Assembly: GCA_003694055.1 (NCBI GenBank)
Contig: RFLC01000019.1
Span: forward strand, 1-7,614
Direction: 5' to 3'
Origin: Candidatus Pacearchaeota archaeon
GTDB lineage: Archaea > Nanobdellota > Nanobdellia > Pacearchaeales > GW2011-AR1
Length of the DNA stretch: 7,614 nucleotides
Each line of letters begins with the position of its first letter. The stretch's first letter is position 1. The translations under genes and the position numbers were made by a program. Of the stretch, positions 1 to 6,436 are shown in pieces. The notes under the pieces are model-generated. The model did not search any database. It saw only the letters and a program-made list of their open reading frames with translations, and had not been told where the DNA came from.

Positions 1-169
1 AAACTTTCTCCGAAATGAAACCGCGCGGGCGACCGCGGTATAGAAAGTGAAGAAAAAGATAATCACCACCGCCATCGCGAGCGTGGCGGCAAGCGCGGCG
101 ATTTTTTGGGCGGCGACAGGGCCGAAACACAAAGAGAAGAAAACGAAGCGCTAAAAACGCTTGACTCAT
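1..169 (-). other. possible 5' part of a broken minus-strand membrane-protein gene
   Basis: On the minus strand an ATG at 169 opens a frame (MSQAFLALRFLLFVF...) that stays open to the window edge but turns Arg/Cys-rich and unprotein-like after about 15 codons. The neighbouring minus frame then reads a convincing hydrophobic segment (roughly FGPVAAQKIAALAATLAMAV, then VVIIFFFTFYTAVARAV), but it has a stop just upstream and no good start. Removing one base near 125-135 would join the two into a signal-peptide-like N-terminus followed by a transmembrane helix. That is inference: a one-base frameshift or a chance pairing. GGAGG abuts the ATG with no spacer, which is poor for initiation. No family is recognised. 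Confidence 0.2.
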
Positions 170-204
170 CCTCCCGTGCGCGCGTTTTTTAATTTCTGCT
201 CCCG

Positions 205-216
205 ATTGTGAACAAT
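205..216. promoter_or_regulatory. upstream operator-like dyad ATTGT-GA-ACAAT
   Basis: Perfect inverted repeat with 5-bp arms around a 2-bp centre in the AT-rich leader of the operon. The same arms and spacing recur at 327-338, 122 bp downstream. Two identical dyads in one leader suggest a pair of sites for a dimeric transcription factor. No specific regulator can be named from the sequence. Confidence 0.4.
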
Positions 217-324
217 TTTTTGACCATTCTTAATTTATTTGGTAGTTGTTATATTAAGCATAAAGAAAAATCAGCTGTCTCATGTAAATAATACTATTAT
301 CGAATTGAGTAAATATCAAACAAA

Positions 325-340
325 AAATTGTCTACAATTT
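325..340. promoter_or_regulatory. operator-like dyad AAATTGT-CT-ACAATTT over a candidate -10 box
   Basis: Perfect inverted repeat with 7-bp arms and a 2-bp centre; its core matches the dyad at 205-216. The right arm contains TACAAT (333-338), which matches five of six bases of the TATAAT -10 consensus and would give a leader of about 70 nt before the ATG at 417. The only -35-like hexamer, TTGAGT at 305-310, sits 22 bp away, too far for a classical promoter, so promoter use is uncertain. If the -10 is real, a protein bound here would block transcription. Confidence 0.4.
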
Positions 341-404
341 CAAAAAACATAAGACGATACAGGAAAGAGAAAGGAATCTCCCAAGACCGTTTGAGAAATT
401 ATTC

Positions 405-410
405 AAGGAA
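405..410 (+). promoter_or_regulatory. Shine-Dalgarno site AAGGAA of the first operon gene
   Basis: AAGGAA lies six nucleotides before the ATG at 417 and supports that start. Confidence 0.7.
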
Positions 411-416
411 TAAACT

Positions 417-2387
417 ATGAGTGAGAAACACGCCGAACAATTTACGCCGCCAGCAGAAAAGGCTGAGAGATTAGAAGGTATTGAATGCCCCGAAGACAAA
501 GAAAATTTTGAAGGGCAAAGGGTTTTAGTTATTGGCGGACCGGACGCTCACGGAGTAAGCATGGCGGTTTCATCTGCTCAATATCTTGAAAAACGCGGTG
601 CGGAAGCAGTCATTTATGTTGGCTCGCCAGTGATCCGCGAAGGCAGAGGGGCAACGCACCCCGGTGCTTTTTATACAAAAACAATTCCTGAGTTAAAAAT
701 TGAAGGATTTGATCGCGTTGTTATTTGCGACATCCCGCTGGATTTTAGAGATTTATCCAGTTCAGAAAAAGCCATTGCGCAACTTGATGAATGGATACGA
801 GAAGATAGAAGAAAACGAGGACAGCCACCGATTGATCATTCAACTTTCTATCTCGATCATCACAATACGACGCAATTTAGCGCGTCACGCGAATCGGTTG
901 TGATTAAAAATGTCCCGATTGCTGAGGCCTGCAAGCTAGGCGGTGAAAAAACAGCCATTAGCCGTATAGGAGCAATTTGCGACCGCGACCCTGCCACTTT
1001 GCCGATAACTAATGAAGAAATGATTTTAGCCAGAGGTCTTGATGCGGCGGTGCGCCCCGACCCAGATGACGAGCGTCCAAAATTACCCAAAAATGCGACA
1101 GAAGAAGAAAAGCAAATATATCAAGAACAGTTGCGGGCGTGGGAAAATCGTGCTCAAGCGCGACTCGAAGAAGCAGTCAGGCGGCTGAAAGCTGAAGATT
1201 GGGACTATTTCAAAAAAGAGGCCGAACGAATGAGCCGCGTTGAAATACCAACGGCGAGCGGTTTTGGCCAGATAGCCATTGTTGACACTCAAGATTTAAC
1301 CAGCAAGCTCGGCGTATTGAAATTGATGGAAATGGCGATAGAAAATACTGGCGTTGAAAAAACTCCATACGCTTTGGGGGTGCTCCGAGAGATGAGTGAT
1401 ATAAAAATGGGCCGTGAGCCGGCTGATGTGATAACAGTTATCAGGCATTGGATGCGAGAAGATTTACCTTCGGTTGAAGAAATTATTACGCAGCACTTCG
1501 GCGAAGAATTTATTAAAAAATACAAAATGTACGGCGCGAAAAACGCCAAAACGGTTCGACTGCCGGTCAACGACCGCGAAACCGCTCGGATTGCCGCAGA
1601 ATTGGTTAAGGCATTTGCGGGGCAAGAAATGCCGGATTTTTCTCAAGTAAAATCAGTCGTGATATGCGGCGACCCGAACTCCGGTAAATCAGTTTACTCC
1701 ACAATTTTTCGAGAAGCATTAAAAACCTTGGGGGTAAAAGTTGCTCACCTAGATTTAGACAAGGCCGCGCCCACCCCCCAGTGGTATTTAGATGCAGAAA
1801 TTGCCTTCAAGGAAGCAGAATTTCTTTTTTCGCAGGGCAAGCTTGCCAAAGAAAAATTGGACGCAGCCAAACAGAAATTGGAAGAAGCGGCGGAAAAGAG
1901 ACGCGCGATGAAACGTCCTTGGTCGCTTGATCTTGCCGAAGAAGCAAAACAAGAATTGCTAACTGCGGTTCAGGATGAAAAAATTGATTTTGTCATCGGC
2001 GATATTGGCGGCGGAAAAATTAAAAAAGATAAATCAGGAAAGATCGTCAAAATTACTCGTCTCACCGCCGAAAACGCAAGAATTTTGGAAGGAACGGATG
2101 CCGTAATTATAGTGTCCAATAATCAGCAGGGTGCGGCAGAGTGGAAAAAGCTGATAGAGGCAGGCGTTGATCCAGAAACGGGCGTGCGTATCAATCGCGA
2201 TAAGCCCATTCAGATTATTGGCATTTATCAGAGTATTTTAGAGGGAAATATCCAAGAAGCTGCTACGGGTGAAAAATTCGGCATCGTTACTAATCTTGAC
2301 CGGAGCAAGGCCGAGAAAAAATATAACCCAACCATTTTTACCACTGCGATGTTTGTCAGCGAAGCGGTGGAGAAAAGAAAAAGATAA
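417..2387 (+). CDS. DHH-family phosphoesterase fused to a Csx3-AAA-like P-loop ATPase
   Basis: This 656-residue protein has two recognisable parts. Residues about 33-215 look like a DHH phosphoesterase fold: a motif I-like PDAHG (42-46, degenerate against the usual DxDG), an aspartate after a hydrophobic strand (VVICD, D105), the signature DHH (147-149, in YLDHHNTT) and a following acidic CDRD (188-191). DHH enzymes use these Asp/His residues to bind Mn2+ and cut phosphodiester bonds in short oligonucleotides or cyclic dinucleotides. Residues about 270-400 are unassigned and could be a DHHA1-like module. Residues about 411-656 carry a Walker A motif GDPNSGKS (418-425), a hydrophobic strand ending in DIGGG (529-533), TAENARIL, and a strand followed by AAEWKKLI, an order that recalls the AAA domain of Csx3-AAA proteins. 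Residues 455-500 are probably helical or coiled. No signal peptide is seen; a cytosolic site is likely. The exact substrate is unknown. Confidence 0.8.
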   Translation: MSEKHAEQFTPPAEKAERLEGIECPEDKENFEGQRVLVIGGPDAHGVSMAVSSAQYLEKRGAEAVIYVGSPVIREGRGATHPGAFYTKTIPELKIEGFDRVVICDIPLDFRDLSSSEKAIAQLDEWIREDRRKRGQPPIDHSTFYLDHHNTTQFSASRESVVIKNVPIAEACKLGGEKTAISRIGAICDRDPATLPITNEEMILARGLDAAVRPDPDDERPKLPKNATEEEKQIYQEQLRAWENRAQARLEEAVRRLKAEDWDYFKKEAERMSRVEIPTASGFGQIAIVDTQDLTSKLGVLKLMEMAIENTGVEKTPYALGVLREMSDIKMGREPADVITVIRHWMREDLPSVEEIITQHFGEEFIKKYKMYGAKNAKTVRLPVNDRETARIAAELVKAFAGQEMPDFSQVKSVVICGDPNSGKSVYSTIFREALKTLGVKVAHLDLDKAAPTPQWYLDAEIAFKEAEFLFSQGKLAKEKLDAAKQKLEEAAEKRRAMKRPWSLDLAEEAKQELLTAVQDEKIDFVIGDIGGGKIKKDKSGKIVKITRLTAENARILEGTDAVIIVSNNQQGAAEWKKLIEAGVDPETGVRINRDKPIQIIGIYQSILEGNIQEAATGEKFGIVTNLDRSKAEKKYNPTIFTTAMFVSEAVEKRKR

Positions 2388-2388
2388 C

Positions 2389-4449
2389 ATGAGCGACCAA
2401 GAAAAACTTACACCGCTAATTGAGCAAAAGGAATCTAAGGAAACAGAACCTCGGAAAAAACATATGGTTTACGGAAGCGAGCGTTTTGAGAGTGCGACTG
2501 TCAACAACCACAACGAAGTTTTGCTAACTGACACTCGCAAAATCACTAAAATTGTTTTAGGTAGAGACGTTGCTTTAGTTTTACCAAAGAATCCAGATGC
2601 GATTCCAAAATGGGCTTGCTATCCAACTCATCAGGAATCGTGGTTACCTTTGTGGTTTGTGTTGTTAAATCATGCCCAGCATAAAACACCAGAAGAATTA
2701 GCGTATCGTCAAAGATTAAACGAGAGATTAACATCTGAAGACCGAGAATTGATGCGCAAGGCGCTTATTTATAAGGCAAACGAATTTTGGCGAGCATACA
2801 AACAAGATACAGAAACCAAGGAGCCGAGAAAAAAATATAAAAACATCACTCGTATTGTGCAAGATATTTTGTTATATGTGGATGCACCAGAAACGGTTAT
2901 TGAAAATCAGGAAGAATATCTAACAAGTCATCACCTATTCCCTATTATTCAAAAAGCAAATGAATTACGCAGAGGGGTCGGCCTTGAACGAGCCAGTGAT
3001 TTAGAAACTCAAGTTGAACAAGTTCTATCTAACTATACCAAGCAAGCAGGTGGTGAGGAAAGTAGAAAAGCTTACGAGGAATTGCAGGAAAAACTGTTGC
3101 GAAGTTCATCTGATGAATTAGTGATATTGGTACCTGATAAAAATATCGCTGACGCGGAGCTATACGCTGATTTGGTAAGTTATGATTTGTTGATGTCCGA
3201 GGACGAGCACGATCAAGATGTTGTTTCTATTGTTTCTTCTCTTGATGAGCCGCAATTTCATCAATTAGATGCAAAATTCGGTCCAAAACTGGCGCATGAA
3301 CGACGGATGGACGTGATTGCCGTGCCGGAAAATCTTGGAGTATGGGATGTGGTTCGCGGCGGCAAGGAATCGTATCAGCCGATCAGCATGATTTTAATGA
3401 CACATGCAAAGCCCGAAACGGAAGCTGCTGTAAAGATGCAAGAGCAACTGCAACGAGAACTAACTCCGCAATTTGTCGCGCATCACTATCTGGGTGCGGC
3501 AGAAGAATTTTTACACCGTGACGCGTGGGGTAAAAGTTTTGCCAAAAGATTTGAAGACGGGAAAGTCAAACAAATCAAGAAGGTTATTCCTCTCTATCGA
3601 GTTGCCTGCGATTTGTTGCCGCGAGCGGTTTATATGTTGAAAACCGGTAAGTTTCCTGCCAACGTTGAAAACGACGAGCTTTGGGAAATCGGAGAAACAA
3701 AAGAGGAAGCAGAAAAAATTCAAGGCCACTTCAAGAGACAAGACGTGACCCAAAAAGAATTAGCTGAATTATCAAAAGCAATTGAGGCAAAATTCCGAAA
3801 GTGGTTCAATGATACCGATTATCTTCTGTTTTTGGAAAATATGGAGAAAATGGGACAGCTTGAAACATTAACAGACGGCAAACAACTACAAGAAGCGGTG
3901 CGGCTTACCGAACAAATTACGGAACTTGTGCCAAGGGAACAGACAGAAAAAATCAGAGAAGCCATTGCTATGGCAATCAGCAGGTACAAGGAACAACATC
4001 GCGAAGGCGGCGAGATGTATGCGAACCATGTTTTGAGAGTTGGTAGGAGAGCGGCAGAACTCGCTAAATCACAAGGGTTGGGAGCAGACTTTATTCAGGC
4101 CGCAATTCTGCACGATATTTTAGAAGATACTCCGACAACCGAAGAAGAAGTACGGTCAAGATTTGGTGAAAAGATTTTGGAGATTGTTAAAGCCGTCAGC
4201 CATAAAGACGAAGACGAACCAGATGAGGAATATCTTAATCGAGTTGCCAAGGGTGGTAACTTGGCGGTATTGGTAAAAAGACTTGACCGTTTGGAAAACT
4301 TGAATGATTTGAATAAAGCTCCCAAAGAATTTCGCTTGCGGAAACTGCGGGAATTAGAGCAAGCCATACCGATTTGGCAAAGAATTGATCCCGAAGGCGC
4401 AGCTGAGATAGAAAAAATTACGCACGAAATGTTATCAAAAGAAAGCTAA
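2389..4449 (+). CDS. protein with C-terminal RelA/SpoT-type HD hydrolase domain
   Basis: The ATG at 2389, one base after the previous stop, gives 686 residues. An upstream in-frame ATG at 2269 would overlap the preceding gene by about 119 nt and add a basic 40-residue stretch that looks like an out-of-frame shadow. No strong Shine-Dalgarno site is seen, so coupling to the upstream gene is likely. Residues about 535-640 match the hydrolase domain of RSH proteins: H547, the HD pair H575-D576 in ILHDILEDT with E579-D580, a conserved FGEKI stretch, and KRLDRLENL (D633, N637) equivalent to the KLADRLHN motif. RSH hydrolases remove pyrophosphate from (p)ppGpp with Mn2+. No RelA synthetase domain is visible, so a hydrolase-only role is the simplest reading. 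Residues 1 to about 530 are mostly charged and helical, and I do not recognise them. A different nucleotide substrate is possible given the neighbours. Confidence 0.8.
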   Translation: MSDQEKLTPLIEQKESKETEPRKKHMVYGSERFESATVNNHNEVLLTDTRKITKIVLGRDVALVLPKNPDAIPKWACYPTHQESWLPLWFVLLNHAQHKTPEELAYRQRLNERLTSEDRELMRKALIYKANEFWRAYKQDTETKEPRKKYKNITRIVQDILLYVDAPETVIENQEEYLTSHHLFPIIQKANELRRGVGLERASDLETQVEQVLSNYTKQAGGEESRKAYEELQEKLLRSSSDELVILVPDKNIADAELYADLVSYDLLMSEDEHDQDVVSIVSSLDEPQFHQLDAKFGPKLAHERRMDVIAVPENLGVWDVVRGGKESYQPISMILMTHAKPETEAAVKMQEQLQRELTPQFVAHHYLGAAEEFLHRDAWGKSFAKRFEDGKVKQIKKVIPLYRVACDLLPRAVYMLKTGKFPANVENDELWEIGETKEEAEKIQGHFKRQDVTQKELAELSKAIEAKFRKWFNDTDYLLFLENMEKMGQLETLTDGKQLQEAVRLTEQITELVPREQTEKIREAIAMAISRYKEQHREGGEMYANHVLRVGRRAAELAKSQGLGADFIQAAILHDILEDTPTTEEEVRSRFGEKILEIVKAVSHKDEDEPDEEYLNRVAKGGNLAVLVKRLDRLENLNDLNKAPKEFRLRKLRELEQAIPIWQRIDPEGAAEIEKITHEMLSKES

Positions 4450-4473
4450 CTTATGATGTCAGAAAAAGGCGGT

Positions 4474-4519
4474 GAATTTTCGCCACAAAAACAATCGAAT
4501 TTTCGCCACAAAAACAATC
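4474..4519. repeat. exact 23-bp tandem duplication in the helicase 5' end
   Basis: Positions 4474-4496 and 4497-4519 are identical and adjacent. The unit begins GAATTTTCGCC and ends AAACAATC. Twenty-three is not a multiple of three, so the extra copy moves the helicase from its start frame to another; the original frame hits TAG at 4540-4542 after 29 codons. Deleting one copy joins MMSEKGGEFSPQKQ to SKTVEQKVEREIGNRE and the helicase core. Confidence 0.95.
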
Positions 4520-4763
4520 AAAGACAGTTGAACAAAAAGTAGAACGCGAAATTGGTAATCGCGAACTGCCGATTTGGGAAAAGATGCCGGAAGTTGTGGA
4601 AACGCTGAAAAACAACAGCTGCCTGATTTTGATGTCGGAAACCGGCAGTGGAAAAACGACTCAAGTGCCGCAGGCGTTATGGGTCGAGGGTTTTGCTGAA
4701 CAAGGGAAAATTTTCGTGGTGGAAAATCGCATCGCGGTGGCAGTGGAAGTCGCTAAACGAGTG

Positions 4764-4779
4764 ACAGAGGAACAGAGGA
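4764..4779. repeat. exact 8-bp tandem duplication (ACAGAGGA twice) in helicase domain 1
   Basis: ACAGAGGA occurs at 4764-4771 and again at 4772-4779. The extra copy shifts the frame and leads to TGA at 4782-4784. With one copy removed the protein reads RVTEEMNVKVGQEVGY, which matches the usual spacing of DEAH helicases between the Walker A strand and the VGY segment. Confidence 0.95.
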
Positions 4780-6239
4780 AATGAATGTCAAGGTTGGACA
4801 GGAAGTTGGCTATCTCACTGGGCCGGAAAAGAAATCAGGCAGAGATTCGCAGATTGCTTTTATGACCAGCGGAGTTTTCAAAAACATTATCATCCGCGGC
4901 AACCCTGAAATGGAACAAGCGTCAGTAGTGCTTTTTGAGGAGTTTGATGAGCGGTATTTACTTTCGGATATTGGATTGGCTCTGGTTGAAAAAGCGCAAA
5001 ATCAAGGGAGTAAAGTAAAATTTGTATTAATGTCTGCCACACTCAACGCGCAGAAATTTTCGGAGCACTTTGGCAGCGCACCAATCGTGGAAGCAAAAGG
5101 TAGACCGTATCCGGTTGAAACCCATTTTATGAGCAAGCGAATTGACCCGCGGCGTATGCCGGAAAAAGCCGCCGAGCTTGCCGTGTCTATTCACCAAAGA
5201 CACCAACAAAAGGGCGATGTGCTGATTTTCATGCCCGGAAAACAAGAAATCAACGCGACTATTGAAGCAATGGTGAAACAGAAAATTACCGGCGCGACAA
5301 TCTTGCCCTTGCACGGCGAACTTTCGCCGCAGGAGCGGCATAGAATTTTTGAGGAGCAACCGGGCAGAAAAATTATCGTTTCTACCAACATTGTCGAACG
5401 CAGGTTAACTATTAAGGGCGTAAGATATGTGATTGACTCCGGTTTGGTGAGAATGAATGAGTACGATCCCGCCGCTGATATGACTAAATTGGTAGTAACT
5501 TCAACCGCGCAAGATCCTCTAAGGCAACGGCAGGGTCGCGCCGGCCGCACCCAGCCGGGCGAATGTTATTTTTTGATTACCCAAGATGAGCTTAATCGCC
5601 GCCCTGCTTCCACCAAACCGGAAATTATGCGCACCTCTCTACGAGAAGTAGTTTTGCAAATTAAAGCAATGGGTTATTCACGCGAAGGCGATCCGATTCG
5701 TTTAATTGATTCGCCAGAAAAGCAGAATTGGAAAGCCGCCAAAAGCCAGCTTCGCTTGCTCGGCGCGCTCAATCCCGAAGATGAAACAAAACTTTCGGAG
5801 TTCGGTCAAAAATTGGCCGAGTTATCTTGCGACCCGCGCGAAGGAGTAATGCTGTTGCGCGGTTGCGAAATGGGTTGTGGCAGAGAGATGGCAATTATCG
5901 CGGTCATACGCACTAGTCGTCGTTTGTTTTATCGTCCGCAGGCCGAAGCCGAACAAGCTGACGCGGCTCGTAAGCAGTTTGAAACTTCCAATCTTTCGGA
6001 TCTCTTGAATTTGATGAATGTGTATGAGCAAGCCGAGCGGGCAAACTTTGATTCAAAATAGTGCCGGGATAATTATGTTTCTTGGCTGGCGTTGCGGGAA
6101 GTCCGGCAAAATTATTCGCAACTTTTAGAACAGGCAAAAAGATTGGGATACAAAATAAACAAAGAGAAGCCAACGCCGGAAGTTCTTTGTCGAGTAATCG
6201 CCAAAAGATTTCCCGACAAGGTTTTTGAAAGTGCTAGGC

Positions 6240-6245
6240 GATGAT
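6240..6245. repeat. 3-bp tandem duplication (GATGAT) that creates an in-frame TGA
   Basis: In the helicase frame the codons read AGG CGA TGA TGG TAT. Removing one GAT gives AGG CGA TGG TAT (RRWY), keeping the downstream OB-fold frame open to the TAA at 6410-6412. The stop may thus come from a single codon-sized duplication. Confidence 0.6.
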
Positions 6246-6423
6246 GGTATAGAAACAGGGCAACCGGCGATCGCGCGCTGTTAGGTCGAGAATCGCGTGT
6301 GGTTGGCAACTTGATTGTTGCCAATGAATTGATTACAATACAAACGAAACGGGGCGGCGAATTACTGCTCATCACTCTGGCAACCAAAGTCGAGCCGGAG
6401 TGGATTAAATAATTTAGTTTTAG

Positions 6424-6430
6424 AAAGGAG
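6424..6430 (+). promoter_or_regulatory. Shine-Dalgarno site AAAGGAG before the Csx3-like gene
   Basis: AAAGGAG lies six nucleotides upstream of the ATG at 6437. It gives the last operon gene its own ribosome entry, independent of the broken helicase. Confidence 0.75.
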
Positions 6431-6436
6431 AAATCT

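Larger units (their letters stand above)
4453..6412 (+). pseudogene. DEAH/HrpB-type helicase, disrupted by two frameshifts and two stops
   Basis: Joined across its lesions, this gene encodes a 641-residue DEAH-box helicase. Visible motifs: Walker A ETGSGKTTQ (about 4638-4664); EEFDER (4937-4954), aligning with the DEFHER motif II of HrpB-like proteins; motif III SATLNAQKF; VSTNIVERRLTI and IDSGLVR; motif VI QRQGRAGR (about 5524-5547). A winged-helix/HA2-like region, a CRDNYVSW stretch and an OB-fold tail ending KVEPEWIK complete the usual order. The reading frame changes after a 23-bp tandem duplication (4474-4519) and again after an 8-bp one (4764-4779). In-frame TAG (6059-6061) and TGA (6242-6244) codons interrupt the C-terminal part. 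Reinitiation could make fragments: ATG 4584 to 4784, and ATG 4781 to 6061 through an ATGA overlap. These split the two halves of the first RecA domain, so activity is doubtful. Motif II is also degenerate (EEFD for DEFH). The start is three bases after the HD gene. Confidence 0.8.

Noticed and set aside
153..190. Terminator-like inverted repeat AAAAACGC / GCGTTTTT with a T-run
   Set aside because: The stem has only three GC pairs, the loop is 21 nt, and most of the T-run would be inside the stem.
220..255. Promoter made of TTGACC (220-225) and TATATT (250-255)
   Set aside because: The spacer is 24 bp, well outside the usual 16-18, and no better -10 lies at the right distance.
1289..1570. Minus-strand open frames inside the coding genes (also near 1083-1292, 4095-4367, 5191-5550, 6112-6456)
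   Set aside because: They lie opposite genes with clear domain motifs, lack ribosome binding sites and have Ser/Phe/Ile-rich shadow composition.
2269..2388. Upstream in-frame ATG that would lengthen the HD protein by 40 residues
   Set aside because: It overlaps the conserved end of the preceding gene, the added peptide is basic and unlike the rest, and the ATG at 2389 sits one base after the previous stop.
6242..6244. Genetic code 25 (TGA as glycine)
   Set aside because: Three long intact genes contain no internal TGA and use GGN glycines freely; one TGA in an already broken gene is not evidence of recoding.
4453..6412. Programmed ribosomal frameshifting in the helicase
   Set aside because: There is no slippery heptamer or downstream structure at the junctions; exact tandem duplications explain both shifts better.
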